DNA of 64,000 nucleotides. Source: CAZSDU01 sp963662525 (GTDB lineage Bacteria; Bacteroidota; Bacteroidia; Bacteroidales; FEN-979). The DNA lies in the NCBI GenBank assembly GCA_963662525.1, contig OY759717.1, forward strand, positions 1,426,001-1,490,000, in the 5' to 3' direction. Made by a program: the position numbers and the translations under genes. How positions within the stretch are numbered: position 1 is the stretch's first letter; every line of letters starts with the position of its first letter. Of the stretch, positions 16,265 through 24,638 are shown one piece after another. The notes under the pieces were generated by a model that saw only the letters and a list, made by a program, of their open reading frames with translations, was not told the DNA's origin and did not search any database.

Positions 16265-17174
16265 TGATATTTTGGCTTTTCAGATTCAGGGTCACACAAA
16301 TAAGCTCGGTCATTGTTTCAGGCGTTTCATCATGGAAAGTAACGGTCATTTTATGTTTACCGATCTCATTGTCTGCCAATACAAAGGTAGTATTGAAATT
16401 CCGATTCAGCACAGCAATGATATGCTGAAGAGGTTCATCTTTAAAATGCATGTGTTGTTTATACCAGGAATTGGCTTCTCCTGCTATATATTTCGATTTT
16501 ACCAGGCTGTTTTTAATGGCTGAGATTTTTTCACCGGCCATCACCATTTCGCTGTTTGAAGGATCCGTTTTCAAGATCACCTTCACTTTCCCCCGGTCAA
16601 CAAAAAGCTCGAAGCCATGACCATTTTGTGTTTTCACATTAAAAGCCGTTCCCAGGACCTGCACCAGGGCTTCTTCTGTTTCAATAATAAAAGGTCTGGC
16701 AGGATCGGATGCAATATCGAAAAAAGCTTCTCCCTTCAATTCGACCTTACGAGAACCGGATCGAAATTCCTCAGGAAAAGAAAACGATGAATTTTCGGCG
16801 ATATATATAACTGAGCCATCGGCCAGGGTCTTGATCAGGGTATTGGCTGCATTGGCAGTATTCAGATGAACAAGTTCAACCGAAGGTTTCCGGCTCATAG
16901 TTATAAAAACAACTGCGCCGATACCCAGCAGGATCAATACTGCAGCAGCAATTTTTATCACTGGCTGTATCAACCAGCTTTTCCCGGTACTATGCTGTGC
17001 CGGGATCAACTTTTCATCCTGAAGGCGGTCGTGCAGTTTCCCCCAGGCCTTGCGGGTATCAGGTGATACAAAAATAGCAGCTTTAAATTCGCTGGCTTTC
17101 ACCTCACTTATTTCACCACTCAGGTATTTTGAGAGTGTTTCCGCTTCTTTATTTTTATTTCTGACTGTTTTCAT
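16215..17174 (-). CDS. FecR-family anti-sigma factor
   Basis: This encodes 319 residues from the ATG at 17174, which overlaps the stop of the sigma gene by 4 bp; the frame runs further upstream but inside the sigma gene. The N-terminal cytoplasmic part (about 1-75) should bind the sigma factor. A membrane helix follows (VIKIAAAVLILLGIGAVVFI). The periplasmic FecR domain shows LADGSVIYIAENSSFSFPEEF, VELKGEAFFDIA and VQVLGTAFNVKT, and the C-terminal DUF4974-like STN-related domain (MHFKDEPLQHIIAVLNRNF) ends the protein. It would hold the ECF sigma inactive until signalled by the STN protein encoded next. Confidence 0.92.
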   Translation of the reverse strand: MKTVRNKNKEAETLSKYLSGEISEVKASEFKAAIFVSPDTRKAWGKLHDRLQDEKLIPAQHSTGKSWLIQPVIKIAAAVLILLGIGAVVFITMSRKPSVELVHLNTANAANTLIKTLADGSVIYIAENSSFSFPEEFRSGSRKVELKGEAFFDIASDPARPFIIETEEALVQVLGTAFNVKTQNGHGFELFVDRGKVKVILKTDPSNSEMVMAGEKISAIKNSLVKSKYIAGEANSWYKQHMHFKDEPLQHIIAVLNRNFNTTFVLADNEIGKHKMTVTFHDETPETMTELICVTLNLKSQNINGEVVLFENKEGAKQH

Positions 17175-17731
17175 AACGCACCTTCTCTGGTATACTCCTT
17201 CAATGATTTTCTGAACGTCTGCAGCGCTTTCCCCATTTCCGCCTCCACGGTTTTCACTGAAACAGATAAGATCAAGGCTATCTCGCGGTATTTCTTCCCT
17301 TCGAACCGGTTCATCTGAAAAATACGGGCGCAACGTTCCGGCATTTTCTTTAAAGTCGCATTGATTAAATTGCCCAGATCGTTCAACTCCACTTCCGTTT
17401 GTATCTGGACATGCATCCTTTCCTGAGATTCGCTGAAAACATGTTCCGCATAGTTTTTCCGTACAGCAAGGTGTTCAAGGTGATGCAATGCATTGTTCCG
17501 GATTGACTGGTAAAGGTATGCGTTCAGTGACAACCTGAGACGAAAGGATTCCCTGCTTTTCCAGAAATGATAAAAGAACTCCTGAACCAAATCTTCTGCC
17601 GTATCCATATCCTTTACGATTTTATCTGCATGGTGACATAAGGGTCTGTAGTATTTCGTAAACAGCCGTTCGAATTCCCTGATGTCACCATCCTGTATTT
17701 TCTTCTGTATGTAAAGATCGACGAGAGACAT
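17171..17731 (-). CDS. ECF-type RNA polymerase sigma factor
   Basis: This encodes 186 residues with sigma region 2 at about 15-85 (FTKYYRPLCHHADKIV, AEDLVQEFFYHFWK, and the -10 recognition segment LNAYLYQSIRNNALHHL) and region 4 at about 120-175 (LKKMPERCARIFQMNRFEGK and the helix-turn-helix YREIALILSVSVKTVEAEM). It belongs to the Bacteroidota FecI-like ECF group encoded beside fecR. It starts 1 bp after the stop of the carboxypeptidase-regulatory protein gene upstream and overlaps fecR by 4 bp, so all four genes from 18986 down to 14645 look like one operon. The FecR neighbour is its predicted anti-sigma factor. Confidence 0.93.
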   Translation of the reverse strand: MSLVDLYIQKKIQDGDIREFERLFTKYYRPLCHHADKIVKDMDTAEDLVQEFFYHFWKSRESFRLRLSLNAYLYQSIRNNALHHLEHLAVRKNYAEHVFSESQERMHVQIQTEVELNDLGNLINATLKKMPERCARIFQMNRFEGKKYREIALILSVSVKTVEAEMGKALQTFRKSLKEYTREGAL

Positions 17732-17732
17732 G

Positions 17733-18986
17733 CTATTTTTTCTTCATGCTTTTGGAGAGTTTTTTGATGGCATTCTCGATGGAATTTTCCGGCTCAATAA
17801 TGTTGTATTCTCCCCAAAAATCAAGATCTTCAAAATCCTGGACTTTTTTGGTAAAAACCATGTTCGATTTGAAAACGTCCTGGTTTGCAAATTTAACGAT
17901 ATTATTCTCCCTCCTATCGGTAATGGCTATTTCCGACATCAGGGTATAATGATTTTTAAATAATCGTTTCTTCCAGTCACAGCGGAATTTCAAATCTACA
18001 CGCACATAGCTTAGGTAGTATTTGCCATTTTGCTCTTTATAGGTTACCAGGTAGCTGGTCGATGTTGGCATAAAGCGCAATCCCAAAGGTTTTTTCTGAA
18101 TAAAGAGGTTGGCGGCTTTGGATTCATCCTTGAGATCAAGACTGAATTCAGCCCGGGTAATAGCCATGTTGTCCTGGGAAATATAGAGCTTTCCAAAATA
18201 AAGTGGTTCTTCTTTTTCAAGCGCAGGGGAGAAATTAATAATCCAGTTCATCTTATTGTCGATATTCACCATGGATTCCAGTTCAAACTTGTAATTATCC
18301 AGGTTATCCAGGGCGATGCTGAGGTCGGTGTTTTTAACTATATCAAGTAGCATCATAACATTGGGACCTCCTTGCAGCTGAACCATCAGGGTATCGGCTT
18401 TTTTTACATTAGTACCCTTACGACCTTTGAAAATTTTCACCTGATCATCCTGCCTGCTGGTATAAGGAGCTTTATAAATATCTACGACCGCTTCGGAAAT
18501 TGAAAGATAATCGCGGCGCTGTTTGATTGACTCACGATAGAAGCCGGTCATCATGTTGGGAACTTCGCCATAATTCCTGGAGATGTTACCGAGCGCCATT
18601 TCTACTATTCCCCGAGGATCATGAGGCACTACCGATACTTCTTTCAGCTGGATTGGTTGAAGATCAAGATAGAATATTTTATCATCACCCACAGCATCGC
18701 TTATCTTGAATTTTGTTGTAGCATAACTGATATGTGATACTTCAAAATACTCGGCATTAAGTGAAGTATTCACCTTCAGGATGAATTCCCCATCGGAATT
18801 CGATACGGTCCCAATGCCCGTGTTGGGAACAACAATGCTGGCATAAATAATTTTTTCACCGGTTTTAGCATTCTTCAACTGTCCACTGATGGTAACGAAG
18901 GTGCTCTGCGGAAAACCGGCGATATAACTGGCAAAAAGCAGAAACAACAGGGTGGTGCGGATCATATTCTTCTGAAATGTTTTCAT
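17733..18986 (-). CDS. Carboxypeptidase-regulatory-domain protein, STN-less paralogue
   Basis: This encodes 417 residues. It has a signal peptide (hydrophobic residues 10-24), a carboxypeptidase-D regulatory-like domain (about 30-115: VTISGQLKNAKTGEKIIYAS, then GTVSNSDGEFILKV) and a C-terminal domain of about 290 residues. That C-terminal domain aligns with the STN protein at 14645-16264: TGFYRES matches TTFYREG, ISEAVVDIYKAPY matches YSEAVFKVYKTPY, and DFWGEYNIIEPE matches AFWGSFNIIAPE. It is the first gene of the sigma/anti-sigma operon and lacks the STN domain. No catalytic motif is visible. It may be an effector or surface partner controlled by the cassette, which is inference. Confidence 0.7.
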   Translation of the reverse strand: MKTFQKNMIRTTLLFLLFASYIAGFPQSTFVTISGQLKNAKTGEKIIYASIVVPNTGIGTVSNSDGEFILKVNTSLNAEYFEVSHISYATTKFKISDAVGDDKIFYLDLQPIQLKEVSVVPHDPRGIVEMALGNISRNYGEVPNMMTGFYRESIKQRRDYLSISEAVVDIYKAPYTSRQDDQVKIFKGRKGTNVKKADTLMVQLQGGPNVMMLLDIVKNTDLSIALDNLDNYKFELESMVNIDNKMNWIINFSPALEKEEPLYFGKLYISQDNMAITRAEFSLDLKDESKAANLFIQKKPLGLRFMPTSTSYLVTYKEQNGKYYLSYVRVDLKFRCDWKKRLFKNHYTLMSEIAITDRRENNIVKFANQDVFKSNMVFTKKVQDFEDLDFWGEYNIIEPENSIENAIKKLSKSMKKK

Positions 18987-19031
18987 GGCTGATGGTTTTA
19001 CAGGTTTAAATTTTTGAGGTTTTATACCTAT

Positions 19032-19056
19032 AAGATACCCCAGGATGAAAATACCC
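19032..19056 (-). promoter_or_regulatory. Direct repeat upstream of the ECF sigma operon
   Basis: On the minus strand GGGTATTTT and GGGTATCTT occur 16 bp apart start to start, 46-70 bp before the first gene of the sigma/FecR operon. Spaced direct repeats there could be part of an autoregulated ECF promoter or an activator site. I know no consensus to test this against. Confidence 0.3.
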
Positions 19057-19070
19057 TAGGAAGCGTCCGG

Positions 19071-19670
19071 TTACACATCGACACCTTCTCGATGTAAGCG
19101 CTTTTTTCTTTTGAAGATGGTTGTGAAAGTTAGTCCGACTAAAATATTCAACATGGTCAAATCAAAATAAACCCAGCTGGGAAAAGGCAGCCAGGTAGTT
19201 CTCCTGAGGATTGATATCAATACCGCAAAAGTCATCAGGCAAGCCCATACCACGGTGATGAGCAGGCAACCGCGGATAAAATTTTCATCATTCCATTGTT
19301 CTTTTGGCAAACCACGCCGTGCGTATTGCAATGCAAAGGGTTTCCCGATGATAACAGTAAACCACATAATAGCTGCAAGCGCCAGATTCGATAATAAATC
19401 CATTTCCCTGGCCATCCATGGATTATTCATAAAATCAATCATGATGAGGCAAATAATAAAAAAAATACATGTACCCCAGGTAAGGATCAAGCCTCGTTTT
19501 AAATCGTGAAAGCCAAGGATAACTGAAGCAAGCAGACTGATGACGATAGCGACCTTCAGACTAAACATTGTGTGGCCGGAAAAAAAGAGAAAAAGCATCC
19601 AGGGGAGAAACCCCAGCATCAGATGTCCAAGTTCTTTTAAATCAGGGATAAAACTTTTTGGATCCTTCAT
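19071..19670 (-). CDS. Integral membrane protein of unknown function
   Basis: This encodes 199 residues with about six hydrophobic segments (for example HLMLGFLPWMLFLFF, VAIVISLLASVILG, GTCIFFIICLIMIDF, LALAAIMWFTVIIG, LLITVVWACLMTFAVL and LTMLNILVGLTFTTIF). The loop GKPFALQYARRGLPKEQWND between segments is the most distinctive piece. I do not recognise a family with confidence; the loop and topology loosely recall YciB/septation-type membrane proteins. It lies 31 bp downstream of the sensor kinase and is probably the third gene of that operon, so it could be accessory to signal sensing or to the export process. Confidence 0.65.
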   Translation of the reverse strand: MKDPKSFIPDLKELGHLMLGFLPWMLFLFFSGHTMFSLKVAIVISLLASVILGFHDLKRGLILTWGTCIFFIICLIMIDFMNNPWMAREMDLLSNLALAAIMWFTVIIGKPFALQYARRGLPKEQWNDENFIRGCLLITVVWACLMTFAVLISILRRTTWLPFPSWVYFDLTMLNILVGLTFTTIFKRKKRLHREGVDV

Positions 19671-19701
19671 TGGAAAATTTGTGTATGTAATGGGTTCAAT
19701 G

Positions 19702-21051
19702 CTATAGCGTGATTAAAAAGCTGGTTGCATGTTCATTCGATTCAGCATAAATGTGTCCCTGGTGCAACCTGAGTATCTGGCGCGAAAGACTCAATCCGAT
19801 TCCCGAGCCCTGCTCTTTGGTCGTAAAAAATGGAATAAATATCTTTTCAATGGTCTCATCGGGAATGGGTGGACCATTGTTGGCAATGCGGATGATTATA
19901 TTATTATGTTTTGAAAAAGCAATGGATACTCTGATTTTTCGGTTTTCCGGAAGTTCTTCCAGCGCTTCCATGGCATTGTTCAGAATGTTGATGAGCACCT
20001 GTGTCAGCAGTTTTTTATCGCCTTTTATTTCATTGACCCTGGGATCTATTTTAAGATCAAAGCAGATATCGCGTGACTCCATCTTTTCCTTAAGAAGCAA
20101 TTGAATATGTTCAAGCCATTCTTTTATTTTAAAAGACGCTATTTCCGGCTTGGGTATCCTTGTCAGTTTACGGTAGCTATCTACAAAATTCACGAGTCCG
20201 TTTCCTCTTTCCTCAATGGTGACAAGCCCCTCGATCACATTTTCAATGGTTTCCTTATCTATCATTTCCGGGGTAACAGCCTGTTTCTCTCTGATGAAAA
20301 AATTCCTCAGCGTACCCGTTAGCGAAACGATTGGAGCTATGCTGTTCATAATTTCATGGGTGAGTACCCTGATCAGCTTCTGCCAGGAATCAAGTTCCTT
20401 CTCATCAAGTTCTTGCCGGATGTCCTGAAGAGAAATCAATTTGGACACTTTGTCCCCATGGCTTATCTCCCTGGAACGAATGAGAAGGTTGATCTGTGAA
20501 TCATTGGTAACGCATTTGTATGTAATGGCCTCGCCGGGAAGAATCCCTGCCAGGGTACTGAAGAGTTCGGGATTTCTGGAAGGAACTAAGTGAAGGGGAG
20601 TAAAGGAAGGGATGCCTGCATATTCAAATGCCTTCTCGTTCATGATCTCGACCTCATTATTTTGATTCACTGCCATCAGCCCGGTCACGGCATGCTGGAT
20701 GAAAGACTGATAGTATTTTTTAAGGTATTCATTCTGAAGTTTTATCTCATTGATGCGTTCATTCAAATGATTCAAACTTTGATATAAATGGCGGAGCGAC
20801 TTCTGACGTATGGAAGTGGGAAATTTCAGCGAAGAGTCCTCGTTTCTGATGGCCTCAAAAAAGAAGGCAATCTGCCGGTTGGATTGATTGAAATTATGCA
20901 TAATAAAAAGTGTAGCAAGCGGAACAGGTAAAAGAAAAAACAAATACCCGGGATTTTCATTTGATGCAGTCAGATAGCCTGCGGTCAATGCCGACAGGAC
21001 CATGATCAAGATGCTGATCATGGTGGTCATCGTTATTCGGTTAGATCCCAT
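19702..21051 (-). CDS. NtrB-like membrane sensor histidine kinase
   Basis: This encodes 449 residues: two membrane helices (about 8-26 and 34-52), a coiled linker, a PAS-like domain (about 118-205, GLMAVNQNNEVEIMNEKAFE), the H-box VLTHEIMNSIAPIVSLTGTL, the N-box VLINILNNAMEALEEL, and ATP-binding loops (ANNGPPIPDETIEKIFIPFF, GIGLSLS). There is little sequence between the helices for a periplasmic sensor, so the signal is probably membrane-borne or internal. Its 5' end overlaps the response-regulator gene by 11 bp, which fixes the pairing. It should phosphorylate the NtrC-type regulator encoded upstream. Confidence 0.92.
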   Translation of the reverse strand: MGSNRITMTTMISILIMVLSALTAGYLTASNENPGYLFFLLPVPLATLFIMHNFNQSNRQIAFFFEAIRNEDSSLKFPTSIRQKSLRHLYQSLNHLNERINEIKLQNEYLKKYYQSFIQHAVTGLMAVNQNNEVEIMNEKAFEYAGIPSFTPLHLVPSRNPELFSTLAGILPGEAITYKCVTNDSQINLLIRSREISHGDKVSKLISLQDIRQELDEKELDSWQKLIRVLTHEIMNSIAPIVSLTGTLRNFFIREKQAVTPEMIDKETIENVIEGLVTIEERGNGLVNFVDSYRKLTRIPKPEIASFKIKEWLEHIQLLLKEKMESRDICFDLKIDPRVNEIKGDKKLLTQVLINILNNAMEALEELPENRKIRVSIAFSKHNNIIIRIANNGPPIPDETIEKIFIPFFTTKEQGSGIGLSLSRQILRLHQGHIYAESNEHATSFLITL

Positions 21052-22414
21052 ACTTTTTCATTTTTTTATATAAGGTAGTCCGTGAAACTCCCAGGTTTCT
21101 GGCCGCCAGGCTAAGGCTCTGATCATCCTTCCTTAACTCTTTCAAAATCATTTGCTTTTCCATCTCTTGCAGGGTCAGAGTTTCATTGGTGTGAACATGA
21201 TGCGTCTGATTCAGGTAAAGATCAGCGGGGGCTATACGATCACCCTCGCAAAGGATTACTGCCTTTTCAATGGTGTGCTGCAATTCCCTGATGTTCCCTG
21301 GCCATTGATATTTTTGCAGTTGATCAATGGCTTTATCCTGGAGTTTCACTCCGCTTTTTTTGTACTTGTTACAATATTTGCCAATAAAGAAATTGGAGAG
21401 GATTTCTATGTCTTCAACGCGTTGCCGTAATGGCGGAAGTTCAATTTGAATGGTATTGATCCGGTACAGCAGATCCTGTCTGAACGATTGCTCCCTGATC
21501 ATCTGAAGCAGGTTCTTATTGGTAGTGCTGATCAACCTGATATCAACCGGGTATTCTTTATTGGATCCAACCGGTACAACCACCCTGTTTTGTAATACAT
21601 TAAGCAGCTTTGACTGAAGTTGTACCGGTAAATTACCTATTTCATCGAGTAAAAGGGTTCCTTTATTGGCCAGCATGATCTTGCCGGTTCGATCTGCATG
21701 AGCATCGGTAAATGATCCCCGGGTATGACCAAACATTTCACTTTCAAACAGCGACTCGGACATAGATCCCAGGTCGACCGTTACCAGCAGTTCGCTGCAA
21801 CGTTCTGACAGCCTATGAATCTCTTTGGCTATCAATTCCTTACCAGTCCCGTTTTCGCCGGTGATCATGATGTTGGCATCGGTGTTGGCCACTTTTTTCA
21901 CAAGCTCCAGGATGTTTTGCATGGCAGTTGAAATACCAATGATCATCCGGTCATCCCTGTTCATCTCGCTCTTAAGCTCCTGTTCCCGCTTCATCAGTTT
22001 GCCAACGGTGAGATTGGACTTCCGCAATTTGAGCGCAGCCTTCAGTGTTGCAAGCAATTTTTCATTTTCCCAGGGCTTGAGAATGAAATCCGCGGCACCT
22101 TCGTGGGTGGCCTTAACGGCAGTTTCAATATCTCCATAAGCGGTGAACATGACTACCTCAATATCTTTCCTGAACTTCTTGATTTCACGCAACCAGTACA
22201 TTCCTTCATTACCGGAACTTTCACCGGCATTGAAATTCATATCCAAAAGAACGATATCAATATCGTGTGTTTCTATTTCATGTATCAGCGTGTTAGTACC
22301 GGAAAGTGTGATCACTTCCAGAAATTCTGATTTCAGGAATATTCGCAGTGCATTCAGAACACTTCTATTGTCGTCAACAATAAGCAGCCTGCCTTCTTTT
22401 GATTTTATTTCCAT
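21041..22414 (-). CDS. NtrC-type sigma-54-dependent response regulator
   Basis: This encodes 457 residues. It has a receiver domain (about 9-125) with phosphoacceptor Asp58 in VLLDMNF and the lysine of ILKPWEN, and an AAA+ sigma-54 interaction domain (about 160-385) with Walker A GENGTGKE, Walker B GTLLLDEIG and a sigma-54 contact loop reading GSFTDA. The C-terminal Fis-type helix-turn-helix (LSLAARNLGVSRTTLYKKMK) binds DNA. The canonical loop is GAFTGA; GAFTDA occurs in Bacteroidota and GSFTDA is a further variant. It is divergent from the export operon, whose upstream region contains a near-perfect sigma-54 promoter, so it is the likely activator of that operon. Confidence 0.93.
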   Translation of the reverse strand: MEIKSKEGRLLIVDDNRSVLNALRIFLKSEFLEVITLSGTNTLIHEIETHDIDIVLLDMNFNAGESSGNEGMYWLREIKKFRKDIEVVMFTAYGDIETAVKATHEGAADFILKPWENEKLLATLKAALKLRKSNLTVGKLMKREQELKSEMNRDDRMIIGISTAMQNILELVKKVANTDANIMITGENGTGKELIAKEIHRLSERCSELLVTVDLGSMSESLFESEMFGHTRGSFTDAHADRTGKIMLANKGTLLLDEIGNLPVQLQSKLLNVLQNRVVVPVGSNKEYPVDIRLISTTNKNLLQMIREQSFRQDLLYRINTIQIELPPLRQRVEDIEILSNFFIGKYCNKYKKSGVKLQDKAIDQLQKYQWPGNIRELQHTIEKAVILCEGDRIAPADLYLNQTHHVHTNETLTLQEMEKQMILKELRKDDQSLSLAARNLGVSRTTLYKKMKKYGI

Positions 22415-22437
22415 AATTAACTGGTATCAAGCAATTA

Positions 22438-22471
22438 CAAATGTACAGAATGTTAACACACAACTGTTCAA
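22438..22471 (-). promoter_or_regulatory. Candidate housekeeping promoter for the response regulator
   Basis: On the minus strand ATTG (22468-22471) and TACATTTG (22438-22445) fit the Bacteroidota -33/-7 pattern with a longish 22-23 bp spacer; the -7 match is exact. A second exact TAnnTTTG match lies at 22480-22487. Basal expression of the two-component system from such a promoter would be expected. Confidence 0.4.
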
Positions 22472-22533
22472 TATGTTTACAAAATTAAATTTTCATTTTT
22501 ATTATGCTGTTGTCAATCAATGTTTTAATGTGT

Positions 22534-22550
22534 TTGGCACGAAAATTGAA
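22534..22550 (+). promoter_or_regulatory. Predicted sigma-54 (-24/-12) promoter of the export operon
   Basis: The bases TTGGCACGAAAATTGAA match the sigma-54 consensus TTGGCACGnnnnTTGCW at every defined position except one (TTGA for TTGC). The invariant GG is 10 bp from the -12 dinucleotide, the required spacing. Transcription would start near 22561, about 19 nt before the ATPase ATG. A sigma-54 activator is encoded divergently next door. Confidence 0.7.
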
Positions 22551-22579
22551 ATGATGGTATCTAATCTAATAATATAACA

Positions 22580-23272
22580 ATGATAAAAACAAACAATCTC
22601 ACGAAACGGTTTAAAACCGACGAAATTGAAACCACTGCATTAAACCATGTGACCATGGAGGTAAAAAAGGGTGAATTCATTGCTATCATGGGGCCATCTG
22701 GATGCGGAAAATCAACCTTGCTGAATATCCTGGGGATGCTCGACAATCCCAGCGAAGGAACTTATATCTTCAATGGAGTTGATGTTTCAAAATATAAGGA
22801 GAGTCGTCGCACCCAATACAGGAAAGGCAACATCCAGTTTGTCTTTCAGAGTTTTAACCTGATTGATGAACTCAATGTTTTTGAAAATGTGGAGTTACCT
22901 CTTCTCTACCTGAAAAAAAAGAACCATGAACGCAAACAGATGGTTACAGATATTCTGGAGCGCATGAAGATCGGTCACCGCAGAAAACACTTTCCCCAGC
23001 AACTCTCGGGAGGCCAGCAACAGCGAGTTGCCATTTCCCGTGCTGTGGTTCCGGGGCCCCAGTTGATCCTGGCTGATGAACCTACCGGGAACCTGGATTC
23101 AAAAAACGGGATTGAAGTTATGAATCTGTTGTCGGAATTGAATAAACAGGGCACTACCATCGTCATGGTTACCCACTCACAACGCGACGCCGCATTTGCA
23201 CACCGGATCATTAATTTATTCGATGGCCAGATTGTAACCGAAGAAGTGGCCAATTATCAACAGGCACTATAA
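22580..23272 (+). CDS. MacB/LolD-type ABC transporter ATPase
   Basis: This encodes 230 residues, a single ATP-binding domain of the FtsX-permease class. Walker A is GPSGCGKST, the Q-loop is FQSFNLI, the signature is LSGGQQQR, Walker B is LILADEPTGNLD and the switch histidine is in VTHSQRD. It lacks a fused membrane domain, so it must serve separate permeases. It is the first gene of the operon running to 37055 and the only ATPase there, so it presumably energises all four FtsX-type permeases. The gap to the TolC gene is 2 bp. Confidence 0.93.
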   Translation: MIKTNNLTKRFKTDEIETTALNHVTMEVKKGEFIAIMGPSGCGKSTLLNILGMLDNPSEGTYIFNGVDVSKYKESRRTQYRKGNIQFVFQSFNLIDELNVFENVELPLLYLKKKNHERKQMVTDILERMKIGHRRKHFPQQLSGGQQQRVAISRAVVPGPQLILADEPTGNLDSKNGIEVMNLLSELNKQGTTIVMVTHSQRDAAFAHRIINLFDGQIVTEEVANYQQAL

Positions 23273-23274
23273 AT

Positions 23275-24621
23275 ATGAAATGGCCCCGGATCATCCTGCT
23301 TTTTCTATTATGGGTAATGATTGGCTGTAAAATCATAATTGCGCAGCAGATATGGACGATTGACCGTTGCATCAATTATGCATGGGAAAATAATTTCTCG
23401 GTCCACGCTCAGGAATTGACCATGAAAATCCAGCATATGGATTACCGTCAGGCTAAAAATGATCTATTGCCTTCCCTTAGTCTTCAAACCTCCTTCAACC
23501 AATATTTCGGTCGCAGTATCGATCCGACGACCAATTCCTATATCGATGTACAATTCTATAACAACGCCTATGGGGTTTCATCATCGGTTGATCTCTTCAA
23601 TGGTTTTATTAAACTCAACACCATTGATATGCAACGCTTAAATCTGGAGGCTGAAAAAAGTAAATTGCAACAGGTCAGGAATGAAGTCGCTTTTTCCGTC
23701 ATTAACAGCTATTTTAATGTGTTGTTGCAGAAAGGCCTCCTGGAAATTGCCAGGGAAAATTTCAACCTTTCGAACGATCAGCTTGACTACACCATTAAAT
23801 TTGTGGAAATCGGGAGAAAACCAGGGACTGATTTGTTGGAAACTGAGGCAAACCTGGCAGCCGACAGTTCTTTAATGGTTCAGTCTGTTAACCTGCTCGA
23901 ACAGGCGATACTTGGGCTCAAGTATCAGATGAACATTCCTCTTTCTGACAGCCTTACCATTGACACCCTGGTTCCATCCATATATTCAGGAACAATAGAT
24001 ACCTTATCCATACAGGAGCTTTTCCTTTCCTCATCCACTACCCTGCCCGACTTGGCTTATGCACGTTATCACCTGATGGCAGCAAAGAAAGCTGTTCAGG
24101 TTAGCAGGGGAGCTTTTTCACCCCGCCTGGGACTTTATGCCGGCTGGAATTCACAATTCATGGAGACGAACCGTGATGAATCCGAAAAGATCATCCCATT
24201 CCGTGATCAGATATCCAACAATTCCAATGAATACATTAGCCTTGGCTTAGAAATTCCACTATTTAGCAAATTCTCAAAGAATACAACGCTAAGGAAGTCG
24301 AAGTTACAATATCAGCAAGCCAAAATACAGTATGATGATGTCACCTTCAAGCTGATGATGGGTGTAGAAAAATCGCTGACCGAATGGCGTGCAGCCCGGG
24401 CTGAATATGAATCCTCCCTCAGCCAACTGGCGAAAAGCAGAAAAGCATACGAAGCCGCTGAGAAAAAACTGGACAAAGGACTCATCAACATCATTGAATT
24501 CTATATCCAGAAAAACAAATGGTTCAGGGCAAAAACTGAAGTTCTCCGTACCGGATTACAGGTACTGCTTAAAGAACGTTATATCAGATTTTTACTGACC
24601 GGATCTCTGTTAAGTTCATAA
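23275..24621 (+). CDS. TolC-family outer-membrane efflux protein
   Basis: This encodes 448 residues. An N-terminal hydrophobic segment (about 7-24, ending IIAQQ) is the export signal. The mature protein has two halves of long helices with coiled-coil character, as expected of the outer-membrane efflux protein fold: WTIDRCINYAWENNFSVHAQ opens the first repeat and PDLAYARYHLMAAKKAVQVS the second. SIDPTTNSYIDVQFYNNAYG resembles the equatorial/beta region. It should form the outer-membrane exit duct for the neighbouring HlyD adaptor and ABC components. Confidence 0.9.
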   Translation: MKWPRIILLFLLWVMIGCKIIIAQQIWTIDRCINYAWENNFSVHAQELTMKIQHMDYRQAKNDLLPSLSLQTSFNQYFGRSIDPTTNSYIDVQFYNNAYGVSSSVDLFNGFIKLNTIDMQRLNLEAEKSKLQQVRNEVAFSVINSYFNVLLQKGLLEIARENFNLSNDQLDYTIKFVEIGRKPGTDLLETEANLAADSSLMVQSVNLLEQAILGLKYQMNIPLSDSLTIDTLVPSIYSGTIDTLSIQELFLSSSTTLPDLAYARYHLMAAKKAVQVSRGAFSPRLGLYAGWNSQFMETNRDESEKIIPFRDQISNNSNEYISLGLEIPLFSKFSKNTTLRKSKLQYQQAKIQYDDVTFKLMMGVEKSLTEWRAARAEYESSLSQLAKSRKAYEAAEKKLDKGLINIIEFYIQKNKWFRAKTEVLRTGLQVLLKERYIRFLLTGSLLSS

Positions 24622-24638
24622 ATCGTAAATCGAAATAA

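Noticed and set aside
22446..22470. TGTTAACA palindrome and TGTT half-sites as enhancer sites for the NtrC-like regulator
   Set aside because: Too short and frequent in AT-rich DNA; no convincing pair of inverted repeats is visible.
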